Positions 9,425-19,398 are shown, counted from the stretch's first letter. The stretch: 64,000 bases of DNA from Deltaproteobacteria bacterium (GCA_016182975.1 JACPFJ010000003.1:1-64000), one strand, 5' to 3'. Numbers and translations are program-made. Notes: generated by a model from the sequence alone, not told the origin.

Positions 9425-10054
9425 CTATCCGAAATACTTGAACAACGATAGCACGACAAGGGTTATCCCCGCTCCCAGCAGTGAGCCGAGGACAACTTCC
9501 CGCATGGTATGGATCCGCATCAGCAGCCGCGAATGGCTGACCATGACCGCCAGTGCGATAGCGAGCACCGAGATGAGCGGGTCGCGGGTGTTGAGCGACA
9601 CCGCCGTGGCGATGGAGAAGGCCACCGCCGCATGGCCGCTGGGAATGCCGCCGTGAAGCGGCGTTCCCCTGCCGGTAAGGCTCTTGACCATGATAACCGC
9701 AATCGTGACGATCAGGATGGATACGATAGTACCCAGATCCGATGGTGTACCGAACATGGCGAGCGCCTTTCCGTAGAGCGGGAGTACATACCTGGCCAGG
9801 ATCAGGTAACCCATGATGGCCGCCCCCATGGCCGCTACCAGCACCCCTCCGGCGGCCGTATCCTTGGCCACCTTGGCCAGGGGGTGATAGCCGGGCGAGG
9901 CCAGGTCCACCACCGCCTCCACCGCTGTATTGATCAGTTCCGCGAACAGCACGAACAGGATCGAGAGCGACAGCAGGGCGAACTCGATTGGCGTCACCCG
10001 CAGGAAGAGCGCCAGCAGCAGGACCACCAGCGCCGAGACGAAGTGGTTGCGCAT
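9425..10054 (-). CDS. Diacylglycerol kinase (DgkA-type) fused to a PAP2-like phosphatase domain
   Basis: Integral membrane protein. The first part carries the DgkA core (AELINTAVEAVVDL, then HPLAKVAKDTAAGGVL). The second part, from about residue 110, is a PAP2-like domain with GIPSGHAAVAFSIA and HSRLLMRIHT. It may phosphorylate diacylglycerol or undecaprenol and act in lipid recycling. The ATG at 10054 is internal: in-frame codons upstream encode VKPDRFIDSVNCAIEGIIHA, the conserved amphipathic N-terminus of DgkA, back to a GTT at 10132. No ATG, GTG or TTG occurs between the preceding in-frame stop and 10054. The true start therefore remains unclear and probably overlaps ybeY. Confidence 0.8.
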   Translation of the reverse strand: MRNHFVSALVVLLLALFLRVTPIEFALLSLSILFVLFAELINTAVEAVVDLASPGYHPLAKVAKDTAAGGVLVAAMGAAIMGYLILARYVLPLYGKALAMFGTPSDLGTIVSILIVTIAVIMVKSLTGRGTPLHGGIPSGHAAVAFSIATAVSLNTRDPLISVLAIALAVMVSHSRLLMRIHTMREVVLGSLLGAGITLVVLSLFKYFG

Positions 10055-10110
10055 GTGCCTCTCGGAGCGAACCGCGTGAATGATCCCCTCGATGGCGCAG
10101 TTGACCGAAT

Positions 10111-10596
10111 CTATGAACCGGTCGGGTTTAACAACCCTTCCTTCTTCAGAATCCTGAATAGCTCACGCTCCTTTTGCTCCATTTTTCTGGCCTCGGCCTC
10201 GCCGCTTCGCTCGTGGTCGTATCCGCACAGGTGGAGGATGCCGTGCAGGAGCAGAAAACCGAGCCGCTCAAATGCCTCCATCCCCCCAGCCTCGGCCTCC
10301 CGTGCGGCGGTGTCGGCCGAGATGACAACGTCCCCCAGGGCATGGGGGGCGATCACGTTCCATTCCCCCTCGCGGAGTGAGAATGAGATGACGTTGGTGG
10401 CCCGGTCCCTGGCCAGATACTCGCGGTTGATGCGGCGGATGGCACGGTCCCCGACGATGGATACGGAGAGTTCGGTCTCCTCAGGACATCCCAAGGCGCT
10501 TAAGATCCTCGCCGCCACCCTTTTTAAGCGGCCGGTGGCGATCCGGTGCCTTCTCTGGCGATTGTTCATCAGTATCGGCACTTTTCCTGCTCCCAT
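10111..10596 (-). CDS. ybeY: Endoribonuclease YbeY, 16S rRNA maturation factor
   Basis: Metal-dependent single-strand RNase needed for 16S rRNA 3'-end processing and ribosome quality control. The zinc site HGILHLCGYDH is complete, with H118, H122 and H128. Length 161 residues, or 152 if the internal ATG at 10569 is used; AAGG lies about six bases before the first start. The gene overlaps the end of pgpH by 89-116 bases, an unusually long same-strand overlap. It precedes dgkA, so expression is almost certainly coupled. Confidence 0.93.
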   Translation of the reverse strand: MGAGKVPILMNNRQRRHRIATGRLKRVAARILSALGCPEETELSVSIVGDRAIRRINREYLARDRATNVISFSLREGEWNVIAPHALGDVVISADTAAREAEAGGMEAFERLGFLLLHGILHLCGYDHERSGEAEARKMEQKERELFRILKKEGLLNPTGS

Positions 10597-12943
10597 TGCC
10601 CGCCTTGGCCGGCTCGGCGGATGCGGTTTTGTGGTCGGCCTGTGCCGACCTTTTCACCCCGTTGCCTCCCTTGTAGACCGGCTCGGAATAATCGACACGG
10701 TGGTGAAAGATCCCGTTAAGGATGCGGTTGAAACTCTTGGCGATCTCGTGCAGGTTTTTGAGGGTCAGCTCGCACTCGTCCAACTGACCATCGATGAAGA
10801 TGTTGTTGATGATCTTCTGAACCATACCCTGGATACGGTCGGAGGTGGGATTGACCAGGCTGCGGGAAGCTGCCTCGACGCAGTCGGCCAGCATGACTAT
10901 GCCGGCCTCGCGGGTCTGGGGCTTTGGGCCGGGATAGCGGAAGTCCTTTTCCTCCACGCTCTGTCCGCTGACAGCGGCCTGGGTCTTGGCCCGGTCGTAG
11001 AAGAACTTGATCAACCCGGTTCCGTGGTGCTGGCGGATAATGTCGATGATCGGCTGTCCCAGGTGCTTCTCTCGCGCCAGTTCGGCCCCCTCCTTGATGT
11101 GGGAGATAAGGATCAGGGCGCTCATGCTCGGGGTGAGCTTGTCGTGGCGGTTTTCCTCGCCCGCCTGGTTTTCAATGAAATAGAGCGGCTTGGATATCTT
11201 GCCGATATCGTGATGATAGGCCGCCACCCGCGCCAGGAGCGGGTTGGCGTTGATGGATTCGGCCGCCGCCTCCACCAGGTTGCCCACCACCACGCTATGG
11301 TGATAGGTGCCGGGGGCACGCACCAACAGGTCACGCAGCAGGGGGGAGTTGAGGTTAGCCAGTTCCAGCAGCTTGATGTCGGTTGTGTAGTGGAATAGCA
11401 CCTCGATGACCGGGATCAGGCCGGAGACGATGCCGGCGCTCAGCACGCCGCTCACCAGGGCGAAGCAGGCGACGTAGACGGTCTGCATGCTGAAGAGGTT
11501 GTTGTTGAAGGTCTGGAAGGCGATCGCCATGGCCAGGCTGACCACCGATACCTTGAGTCCGGCGGTATAGATGGTGCCGCGGTCCGTACATTGCCGCATG
11601 CCGTGGGCCCCGACGATGCCGCCCAGCAGGGCGTAGATCACCACGGACATGCTGCTGTCGAACATGATCCCCAAGAGCGGGGCCAGGATCGCGCAGCAGA
11701 CCAGGGCTACCTCGGAGTTGATGAAGACGCGCACGATCATGGCGCCGGCTGCAAAGGGGAAGATGTAGAAGAAGTTGTTGGCATCCACATTGGGAAAGAC
11801 CGGGCCTATGTTGTGGGAGATGAGCAGTGCGGTCTTGAACAAGAGGAAGCTGCTGGTTATCAGCAGCGAGATGATCAGGATGTCCTTGTTCGAGGGGTTG
11901 AACTTGCGGATGTTCTTGCAGGCGAAACGGTAGGGAAAATAAAACAGCACCAGGATCAGGCCGAAGATGCCGGCGGCGCTGAAGAGACGATTGCCGCCGC
12001 TGTTTCCCTGGAAGATGGTGCGCAGCTTCTGGGACTGCTCCGGGCTGATCCGTTCACCCACCCTGACGATCATCTCCCCTTTCTGTATCTTGAAGAGCAC
12101 CGGGCGGACCGCCTCCATCGCGGTTTTGGCGCGGGCCTCCGAGGCTTCGCGGTTGAAGAAGAGGTTCGGCAGCAGGATACGGGCGATGAGCGCGGATATA
12201 CTGTCCGTGTCGTCCGGCTCGCCCAGACCCGTAAGCTGCCATCCGGCAACCATGCGGCGGGCGTCGCCGATCACGGTGTGGTTCGCGGAGGAGTCGCCGC
12301 TGCCGATCAGACGGCTGTTGTTGTCGAGGATCTCGATTCCGCGCCTGGAATCGGTCTGGAAGACCTTGGCGTCCAGCACGATCCTGCGCTGGTAGAGCTC
12401 GTCCAGCAATTTCGCGGCATCGTCCAGAAACGCCTTTTCCGATTTTATGCGGATAAGCGCGTGGATATCGGCCTCGCTCAATTCCGTATCGAGCAGCGGC
12501 ACAAGCAGCTTGCGCCACTCATCCACGCTCATTCGGTTCTTTGCGGCGCGCTCCCTGCGGACAACACTGAGGGCCTGCTCCAGTTTTCCGGCCAGATAGG
12601 ATGGGACGCGGTCGTTCAGGTTGTAGACGATCGGGGCGTTATTGGCGGCTTCCTTGCGGCGCTGCTCGGTCAGGGCGCGGTCCTCGACCAGGTAATCCTG
12701 GTTAGCGCGGATGTCCGAGGTGGCGATGTCGCCGGTTTTGAATTCAAACGAGGAAAAATGCTGGCTGGGCAGCACGATGATCGTCAGCAGGAGGGCGGTG
12801 GTGACGAGCAGGATAAACCTGTTGCGACGGGCCGTACGGGGATTTGAAAACATCCTCACGACCGAATCGAGGAGTCTTGATCCCAGTTTGCCCAGATATG
12901 TCAGCGTGTTCAGGTCCTTATTGGTACCGACTTGATCCGGCAT
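10481..12943 (-). CDS. 7TM-HD (PgpH-type) phosphohydrolase, putative c-di-AMP phosphodiesterase
   Basis: An 820-residue inner-membrane protein. One membrane helix at about 45-60 precedes a large extracytoplasmic 7TMR-HDED domain (about 75-300). A block of seven helices (about 320-510) leads to a cytoplasmic HD domain with AYHHDIGKISKPLYF near residue 580. The charged C-terminal tail (KSADTDEQSPEKAPDRHRP) overlaps ybeY. Characterised PgpH proteins of Gram-positives hydrolyse c-di-AMP; substrate use in this lineage is inference. It heads the pgpH-ybeY-dgkA-corC-lnt run. No clear ribosome site precedes the ATG at 12943. Confidence 0.88.
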   Translation of the reverse strand: MPDQVGTNKDLNTLTYLGKLGSRLLDSVVRMFSNPRTARRNRFILLVTTALLLTIIVLPSQHFSSFEFKTGDIATSDIRANQDYLVEDRALTEQRRKEAANNAPIVYNLNDRVPSYLAGKLEQALSVVRRERAAKNRMSVDEWRKLLVPLLDTELSEADIHALIRIKSEKAFLDDAAKLLDELYQRRIVLDAKVFQTDSRRGIEILDNNSRLIGSGDSSANHTVIGDARRMVAGWQLTGLGEPDDTDSISALIARILLPNLFFNREASEARAKTAMEAVRPVLFKIQKGEMIVRVGERISPEQSQKLRTIFQGNSGGNRLFSAAGIFGLILVLFYFPYRFACKNIRKFNPSNKDILIISLLITSSFLLFKTALLISHNIGPVFPNVDANNFFYIFPFAAGAMIVRVFINSEVALVCCAILAPLLGIMFDSSMSVVIYALLGGIVGAHGMRQCTDRGTIYTAGLKVSVVSLAMAIAFQTFNNNLFSMQTVYVACFALVSGVLSAGIVSGLIPVIEVLFHYTTDIKLLELANLNSPLLRDLLVRAPGTYHHSVVVGNLVEAAAESINANPLLARVAAYHHDIGKISKPLYFIENQAGEENRHDKLTPSMSALILISHIKEGAELAREKHLGQPIIDIIRQHHGTGLIKFFYDRAKTQAAVSGQSVEEKDFRYPGPKPQTREAGIVMLADCVEAASRSLVNPTSDRIQGMVQKIINNIFIDGQLDECELTLKNLHEIAKSFNRILNGIFHHRVDYSEPVYKGGNGVKRSAQADHKTASAEPAKAGNGSRKSADTDEQSPEKAPDRHRPLKKGGGEDLKRLGMS

Positions 12944-13073
12944 AGTGTGATTAAGTGGCGAAGCAGGTTCGGTTCAGTTACACGGGCGACGCGTAAGTGA
13001 TTGAAATAAGTTTTAAATATATCCTGGATCAACGGGGGTGTCAATAAAAGTGTTGCCGGACGGGAGGGCACTC

Positions 13074-13355
13074 TCAGATCTCGGAAATATCCGCACCTGT
13101 TATCTCCACATCCGGCCATCCCTCGTAGATCCAATCCTCGACCGCTTCCAGGGTCTTGCGCGCAATGGCCTTGTCCGGGCTGACGGTGACGAACCCCAGC
13201 ACCGCCACGCCGGCGTTATCCTGGCGGCTCACCTCGGCGCAGGCAATGTTGAAACGATTGCGCGAGCGCCCCAGGATGCCCTTGACGATGCCGCGCTTCT
13301 CCTTGAGGGTGCGCGATGGGAGCGAGAGATGCAGTTCCAGGCAAAAGATGAACAT
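13074..13355 (-). CDS. DUF503 family protein (YlxP-like)
   Basis: A 93-residue ferredoxin-like-fold protein, beginning MFIFCLELHLSLPSRTLKEKRGIVKGIL, the hallmark of DUF503/YlxP. Family members are small, often near ribosome-maturation genes, and have been connected with ribosome binding or RbfA loci. The length is normal. It lies 130 bp upstream of pgpH on the same strand. Confidence 0.88.
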   Translation of the reverse strand: MFIFCLELHLSLPSRTLKEKRGIVKGILGRSRNRFNIACAEVSRQDNAGVAVLGFVTVSPDKAIARKTLEAVEDWIYEGWPDVEITGADISEI

Positions 13356-13411
13356 TATTTGGGTTGAGGCCTATCCGGTTGATTGTTAATGAAGGCGATA
13401 TGCAGGACCAG

Positions 13412-13984
13412 TTACGTCTCGACCGCTTTAAGAAAGGGCTGCTTGTGCAAGGTAGATGAGGAAGGGGACATGCTGGGTGATGCCTGCGTATCGTTGCCGT
13501 CCAGGGCATCTGCAAGCATGTCGTTTGCCTGCCTGAGGCGATGACACAGCGATACTGCAATGTTGAAGATCAATTTTGACCACAGGCCAGGTGATGAATT
13601 GGACAACTCGACAAGGCTCCTGCGGGTAAGCGCGTAAAGGATCGTTTCCGAGTTGGCAACCACGGAGGCTGACCGGGGCAATTCATCGATCACGGACATC
13701 TCGCCAACGGTTTCGCCGGGCCCAAGGGTTGAGATTACCTTTTCGGACGGCATGCCATATCCGACATAGACGTCCACCGCTCCGGACACGATCAGGCAGA
13801 GAAAGGATTCCGTGTCGCCTTCCTCATAAACGTCGGTGCCGGGATCAATGTGGTAGGAATGAAAAAGCGGCACCAGCATCTGTACCTCATTCTTGGCCAT
13901 ACCGGTGCAAAAGTGTGCCTTCGCAAGCACCTTGAATTTTTCGTAATCCGATACAACTACTTCCGTGAACGCTCTTTTTCTCAT
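13412..13984 (-). CDS. Cyclic-nucleotide-binding (Crp-like sensor) domain protein without HTH
   Basis: About 190 residues from the ATG at 13984 (MRKRAFTEVVVSDY). A cNMP-binding beta-roll spans about 40-150, with GETVGEMSVIDELPRSASVVA matching the phosphate-binding cassette of Crp-type sensors. There is no helix-turn-helix; the C-terminus is a short helix and a serine-rich tail. It is probably a stand-alone sensor. The track's longer start adds 54 residues with no domain character. Neither start has a strong ribosome site, so the exact N-terminus is uncertain. Confidence 0.7.
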   Translation of the reverse strand: MRKRAFTEVVVSDYEKFKVLAKAHFCTGMAKNEVQMLVPLFHSYHIDPGTDVYEEGDTESFLCLIVSGAVDVYVGYGMPSEKVISTLGPGETVGEMSVIDELPRSASVVANSETILYALTRRSLVELSNSSPGLWSKLIFNIAVSLCHRLRQANDMLADALDGNDTQASPSMSPSSSTLHKQPFLKAVET

Positions 13985-14235
13985 AGTTGAGGAATTATCA
14001 TATGAATCATGTTTTGTAAATGCTTTTAGTTTGTGCCTGACTCCGTGACGTCTGGAGGGCGGAGCGAGCGAAATGCCGGAGTCAATCGCCGCCCGCGGAA
14101 AACATGCCGAATATGTCAGGTGAACAGCGCCAGAGCCGGAACTCATGCCTGAAACGCCGGGACTCAGGCATTCTAAGCGAGAGGAGCCCGGAAGACGTTA
14201 CGGATTCAGGTTGTGATTAACCCGCGGAAACGATC

Positions 14236-17200
14236 TCACCCCAGCAGGAACTCGAAGTCCTCGCGCGACAGAGCCGCGCCACCGCTTCCCACGCCCTCTT
14301 CCAGTATGGCCTTGTAGAGCCTCAGCTTCTGTTCCTTGAGTGCCATCATCTTCTCCTCGATGGTGTGGCGCATGATCAGGCGGGTGATGGTCACCTGCCC
14401 GGTCTGGCCGATGCGGTGTGCCCGGTCCGAGGCCTGGTTCTCCACGGCGGGATTCCACCAGGGGTCCATGTGGAAGACGTAGGTGGCCCTGGTCAGGTTC
14501 AAACCCTTGCCTCCCGCCTTGAGGCTGATCAGGAAGACCGCCGGCTCCTTGGAGTTCTGGAAAGAGTTCACCAGCCGCTTGCGATGCGCTACCGGCGTGG
14601 AGCCGTCCAGGCGCAGGCAGGGGAGCCCATGGTGTCGCAGCCCCCGCTCGATGATGTCCAGATAAGAGGTGAACTGGGAAAAGACCAGGGCGCTGTGACC
14701 CTCGTCGCGCAGCTCCGCAAGTTGTTCGGCCAGAAAATCCAGCTTGGGTGAGGCGTCGGAGGCGCCGGAGAGCGCCAGTGCCGGGGCCAGGCAGATCTGG
14801 CGCAGCCTGAGAATGGCGGTCAGGGCTATGATGCGGGCCTGGGCCGGGGCGTGTCCGGCGTAGGCGTCGCGGACCTGGCTGCGCACCTCCTCCACTGTGC
14901 GCTGGTAGAGCGCCTTCTGCTTGGGTGAGAGCTCCAGGTGTATGTCGGTCTCGATCTTGGCCGGCAACTCGGCCGCGATCATCTGCTTGCTGCGGCGCAG
15001 CACAAAGGGGCGCGTGCGTCGGACCAGCCGCTCGATACCCGCCTGGCCCCCCTGTCCGGCCTGGCGGCTGAATTCCTCCCTGCTCCCCAGCAGGCCGGGG
15101 AGGCAGAGGTCCATGATGGCGTAGTACTCACCCAGGTGATTCTCCACCGGCGTGCCGGTCAGGGCCAGGGCAAATGACCCTTTCAGCTTGCGGACGGCGT
15201 TTGAGGTGGCGGCCTGGAGGTTTTTCACCACCTGGGTCTCGTCGAAGATGATCACATTGAAGCGCAGACCCTGCAACTGCTCGATGTCGCGCTGCACGAT
15301 GCCGTAGCTGGTGATGACGATGTCGTGGTCCGCGAAGGTCTCGGTGGAGCGCCCCTGGCCCGTGTACAGGCACGTCCTGGCGGCCGGGAAGAAACGGGCG
15401 ATCTCCGCCTCCCAGTTGAACAGGAGCGACGGCGGAGCCACCACCAGGTGCGGCGTGCCTGCCGGTGCAAAAGAGGTGATCGTCCCGTCCGCGATGCCGG
15501 CCAGAAGGGTGATCCCCTGGAGGGTCTTGCCCAACCCCATGTCGTCGGCCAGGCAGGCCCCGAAGCGGTGCCCGTAGAGGAAGGCCAGCCAGCGCCAGGC
15601 ATCGGCCTGGTAGTGGCGCAGGGTGGCGTTGAGCCCGGCCGGCAGCGGCAGTTCCGGTATGGCCTCGAAGTTCAGCAGGCTCTCCAGCACGTGAGCGTCC
15701 TCCGGGGCGAGCCTGACCGTCACGCCGTGACTTCTCAACTGGAGCCAGTCCAGGATCTGGAGGCGGGGCACACGGAGCGGCTCCGCCTTTGCCCCCCGTT
15801 TACGCTTCGGGGCTGCGATGCTCCCGGCCAGCATGGCCAAAACCTGGGCACTCGCCTCGTCCAGGAGCAGCATCCTGCCGTCACGATCCACGACACCGTT
15901 CCCCTCCAGCAGGGCGCGCAGTTCCTCGTCGTTCAGTAGTTCCCCGTCACAGCGGATCTCCGGCCGGAGTTCGAACCAGTCCAGGCTGCTGCTGGTGGCG
16001 TCGAGGGTGAACTCCCAGGTTGCGGCCGTCAGCGGGGCGCTTTTCAGACGCAGTGAAAAACCGCCTTCCCGGAGCCGGGAGGCCAGGCGCGGCAGTTCCG
16101 CCGACAGCAGTTCGCCGGGGACCTCGCCCCCCCCCGGCATGAAACTGGAGGAGAAGGCATCCGCCCCGAAGAGTTCGAACACGATCCGCAGCAGACGGGC
16201 CTGGGAGGCGCGGTCGTCCGCCAGGAAGCGCCAACCGTCCGGCGCGGCCCGCAGCAGCAGTGCCTGCTGGAAGAGCTGTTCCACAAAAGAGGTGAGTACC
16301 TGCCTGGCCTCCCTTTTCACGGCTCGCTTGGCGTAGTCGGGGGTGGCCAGTGCCGCGCGGATGATGGCGTTTCTGGACGGGGCACTGGGGGCGTCAAGCA
16401 GCGCGAAACACGTCTCCAGCAGGGAACGTACCCGCTTTTTCGCCCGCAGCGGGGCCGAGAGCGCCGAGCGCCGGGCAGGATCCAAATACCAAAAGGTTGC
16501 GCCGGAAAAGGGGAAAGGGATGTCGTCGTATATCCCGAGCGGGGTAAGGGAAACCGTTTTTCCGCTGATTCCGTCCGGGATGTCCAGGAGGTAGGAGGGT
16601 TTTACCTGCTGGGATGGCTCGGCGAGCGCGCCGTGGCAGGCAAAGATGAAGCTCTCCGCGAAGTCCTGGTCCGGAGCGAGCCTGACGGCGGTGGCGTTGA
16701 AGTGGGCGATGGGAACGGCAATTCCGTGGGGCAGGCGCCGCAGTCCCACGACGTCGATGTTGTCGGACCGGTCGCCGTAATCGTCATCGTCGTCGGACCA
16801 GTTGTCCTCGTATTCACCCCCATCGTCATAATCAGCGCACTCATCGACGGCGTTCAATTCATCCTCGATGGTGTGCCAGGTCTGCCAGGCCCCGCGATTG
16901 GTGACCGGATGAATCGTGCCGGCCTCCGGGTCGAACAGGAGGTGACCGTGGGCAACCGCCCGTGGCGGAATGGGGGCGCCTTCGTCCAGAGTGCGGGTGA
17001 TGAGCACCTCGTTGTCGCGGATGTCGAAGGCGACGCAGGCCCGGCGCGGGGCGTCTCCGCGGTAGGCCAGGGGCGTTTCCAGGCCGGAATCGTCGCGAAA
17101 GACGATGGGATAATTACCGCTGGTCGTCTTGAGAAATGACTCGAAATAGCGGGGCGTGGAATCGTAGTGGTACGAGCTTGCCAGAAACCGGGCCAGATCG

Positions 17201-17853
17201 GCGGGGAGACCGCGCGTGGACCAGCCGTAGACCGTTTCGGACCCTCGCTGGATGGAGCCGTGAAATCCACGCTGAAGGCTGTTTTCAAGCACTAGACGGT
17301 ACGGTTTCTTTTGGGTCGTGAGCTGTTCCGGCTTGCGGTTGCGTTCCTCCAATGCCTTGCGCCGCGCCGCACGCGCTCGTTCAAGATGGAGTGTCAGATC
17401 GTCGATGGGGGTATTCGCAGCCGCTGAAGGCGAAATGCCCGCGGCGCTGTTTCCGGCAGCGGCAATCCCGGCCATGGCGGCCACATCCCGCAGGAGTTGA
17501 TCATTGAAGCGGATATGGACCAGCGTTCCCGGTGAGACCAGCCGCTTCAGCACGGCCCAGGCCACCACCACGTGCGGGCATTGACGCCCCGGCTGCCATT
17601 GGCGGCAGCCGCAGGCCGTAACGACGCGGAAACCCTCCACGGCCAGGGTAGTCCGGACTCGGGCGCCGAAATATACCGTAAGCGTGCCTTTGTCATTGCT
17701 CCAGGCGGCATTGGTTATCGAGCGCTGCGTGCAGTCCAGGGTTCCGGTGATAAGGTGCTCCTTGGCTGCCAGGGAGTAGATATCTCCCGGCTGGCGCTCC
17801 TGAAGCATCTTCAGCAGGGGCGGGAGTGCGTTCGGGGTTGTGGGGTGGGTCAT
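14236..17853 (-). CDS. SWIM zinc finger + SNF2-family DNA helicase/translocase
   Basis: A 1205-residue HepA/RapA-like ATPase. The N-terminus carries a SWIM zinc finger (CGCRQWQPGRQCPH, about 80-94). The middle is an acidic, poorly conserved region with a run of Asp/Glu/Tyr near residue 340. The C-terminal 500 residues are the two RecA lobes: Walker A as DDMGLGKTLQ, Walker B as FDETQVVKN (DETQ instead of DEAH), and motifs V-VI as SLKAGGKGLNLTRA and QASDRAHRIGQ. It probably remodels protein-DNA or transcription complexes. Monocistronic, 165 bp downstream of asnS. Confidence 0.9.
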   Translation of the reverse strand: MTHPTTPNALPPLLKMLQERQPGDIYSLAAKEHLITGTLDCTQRSITNAAWSNDKGTLTVYFGARVRTTLAVEGFRVVTACGCRQWQPGRQCPHVVVAWAVLKRLVSPGTLVHIRFNDQLLRDVAAMAGIAAAGNSAAGISPSAAANTPIDDLTLHLERARAARRKALEERNRKPEQLTTQKKPYRLVLENSLQRGFHGSIQRGSETVYGWSTRGLPADLARFLASSYHYDSTPRYFESFLKTTSGNYPIVFRDDSGLETPLAYRGDAPRRACVAFDIRDNEVLITRTLDEGAPIPPRAVAHGHLLFDPEAGTIHPVTNRGAWQTWHTIEDELNAVDECADYDDGGEYEDNWSDDDDDYGDRSDNIDVVGLRRLPHGIAVPIAHFNATAVRLAPDQDFAESFIFACHGALAEPSQQVKPSYLLDIPDGISGKTVSLTPLGIYDDIPFPFSGATFWYLDPARRSALSAPLRAKKRVRSLLETCFALLDAPSAPSRNAIIRAALATPDYAKRAVKREARQVLTSFVEQLFQQALLLRAAPDGWRFLADDRASQARLLRIVFELFGADAFSSSFMPGGGEVPGELLSAELPRLASRLREGGFSLRLKSAPLTAATWEFTLDATSSSLDWFELRPEIRCDGELLNDEELRALLEGNGVVDRDGRMLLLDEASAQVLAMLAGSIAAPKRKRGAKAEPLRVPRLQILDWLQLRSHGVTVRLAPEDAHVLESLLNFEAIPELPLPAGLNATLRHYQADAWRWLAFLYGHRFGACLADDMGLGKTLQGITLLAGIADGTITSFAPAGTPHLVVAPPSLLFNWEAEIARFFPAARTCLYTGQGRSTETFADHDIVITSYGIVQRDIEQLQGLRFNVIIFDETQVVKNLQAATSNAVRKLKGSFALALTGTPVENHLGEYYAIMDLCLPGLLGSREEFSRQAGQGGQAGIERLVRRTRPFVLRRSKQMIAAELPAKIETDIHLELSPKQKALYQRTVEEVRSQVRDAYAGHAPAQARIIALTAILRLRQICLAPALALSGASDASPKLDFLAEQLAELRDEGHSALVFSQFTSYLDIIERGLRHHGLPCLRLDGSTPVAHRKRLVNSFQNSKEPAVFLISLKAGGKGLNLTRATYVFHMDPWWNPAVENQASDRAHRIGQTGQVTITRLIMRHTIEEKMMALKEQKLRLYKAILEEGVGSGGAALSREDFEFLLG

Positions 17854-18018
17854 GTAGGCTCGCTATGCCGCGTAGCGGCAAAATGCCTGTAGCCGCGGGA
17901 TTCATTCCCCGCTGCATATGCCGGCAACATTGCCTCAATCCGCTTAACCGGCGCATAAAACCCGGCTTTGATCATGTTTCTCAATATTGCATAACCTGGA
18001 TGCCTTGTTCCGTCAACG

Positions 18019-19398
18019 CTAAAACTCCGCATGCCGCGGCGTGCGCGGAAAGGGGATCACGTCGCGGATGTTCTCCATGCCGGAGAGGTACATCACCAGC
18101 CGCTCAAACCCCAGGCCGAAACCGGCGTGGGGGCAGCTCCCCCAGCGGCGGCTCTCCAGGTACCACCAGAGCGGCTCTTTTGCTATACCCAGCTCAGCCA
18201 TGCGTTGTTCCAGCAGGTCGAGGCGCTCCTCGCGCTGGCTGCCGCCTATGATCTCGCCCACCTTGGGCACCAGCAGGTCCATGGCCGCCACGGTGCGTCC
18301 GTCTTCGTTCTGCCGCATGTAGAACGCCTTGATCTCCCTGGGGTAGTTGAGGATGAAGAGCGGACCCCCCACCACATGTTCGCTCAGGTGGCGTTCGTGC
18401 TCGGTCTGCAGATCCAGTCCCCATTCGACCGGGTAGGCGAACGACACGCCTGATCGTTGCAGGCGATCGATTGCATCGGAATAATCCATGCGAACGAAGT
18501 CGGCCTCGGCCACACGGCGGATACGCTCCTGCAGGCCGTTCTCGATATGCCTGTCGAAAAAGGCCATATCCTCGGCGCACTCCTCCAGGGCAAAGCGGCA
18601 GAGGTATCTGACGAACTCCTCGGCCAGGTCGGCGTCGTCGGAGAGGTTCGCAAAGGCCATCTCCGGCTCTATCATCCAGAATTCGGAGGCGTGGCGGGCG
18701 GTATTGGAGTTCTCGGCGCGGAAGGTCGGGCCGAAGGTGTAGATGTCGGAAAACGCCAGGGCGAACAGTTCCCCCTCCAGTTGGCCGCTGACGGTCAGGC
18801 CGGTCTTTTGCCCGAAGAAGTCCTGGCCGTAATCGGGCCGGGCGTCCAAAAGGGGAGGGGAGGCGGGGTCCAGGGTGGTGACGCGGAAGAGCTCGCCGGC
18901 CCCCTCGCAGTCGCTGGCGGTGATGATCGGGGTGTGGACGTAGAGAAAGCCGCGCTCGGCGAAGAAGCTATGGATGGCCTGGGCCAGGCGCGAACGGAGG
19001 CGGAAGACCGCGCCGAAGGTGTTGCTGCGGGGGCGCAGGTGGGCGATGGAACGCAGGTATTCAAAGCTGTGGCGCTTCTTCTGGAGCGGGAAGGTCTCGT
19101 CCGCGGCCCCGATGATGCGGATCTCGGTTGCCGCCAGTTCCCAGGCCTGTCCGGCGGCCGGCGATTCCACCAGGGTCCCGGACACCCGCACGGCCGCGCC
19201 GGTGCCGAGCCGGCCGATGTCGGCGAAATTTGCCACTCCCTGTTCGGCGACGACCTGGATGCCCGGCAGGTTCGAACCGTCGTTGAGCGTAATGAATGCA
19301 ATTTCTTTTGATATGCGTATCGAACGCACCCAGCCGGCCACCTCGTACCCCTGGCCCGGTTTGCCGTGTGCCGTCAGATTGCTGATCCGTGTTCTCAT
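18019..19398 (-). CDS. asnS: Asparaginyl-tRNA synthetase
   Basis: Class IIb synthetase charging tRNA-Asn. The OB-fold anticodon-binding domain occupies residues 1-110 (GYEVAGWVRSIRISKEIAFITLNDG). The catalytic domain has motif 2 in the TFRAENSNTARHASEFWMIE region and motif 3 as GFGLGFERLVMYLSGMENIRDVIPFPR at the C-terminus, the AsnRS signature. 459 residues is normal. A 128-bp repeat and a divergent promoter lie upstream. Confidence 0.95.
   Translation of the reverse strand: MRTRISNLTAHGKPGQGYEVAGWVRSIRISKEIAFITLNDGSNLPGIQVVAEQGVANFADIGRLGTGAAVRVSGTLVESPAAGQAWELAATEIRIIGAADETFPLQKKRHSFEYLRSIAHLRPRSNTFGAVFRLRSRLAQAIHSFFAERGFLYVHTPIITASDCEGAGELFRVTTLDPASPPLLDARPDYGQDFFGQKTGLTVSGQLEGELFALAFSDIYTFGPTFRAENSNTARHASEFWMIEPEMAFANLSDDADLAEEFVRYLCRFALEECAEDMAFFDRHIENGLQERIRRVAEADFVRMDYSDAIDRLQRSGVSFAYPVEWGLDLQTEHERHLSEHVVGGPLFILNYPREIKAFYMRQNEDGRTVAAMDLLVPKVGEIIGGSQREERLDLLEQRMAELGIAKEPLWWYLESRRWGSCPHAGFGLGFERLVMYLSGMENIRDVIPFPRTPRHAEF

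Noticed and set aside
9509-11398. 629-residue plus-strand ORF opposite dgkA, ybeY and pgpH
   Set aside because: It is the complement of three recognisable genes and has the composition of an antisense frame.
14145-14175. ATGCCTGA/TCAGGCAT hairpin downstream of the SNF2 gene
   Set aside because: No U-tract on either strand, so not supported as a terminator, and too short for a repeat call.
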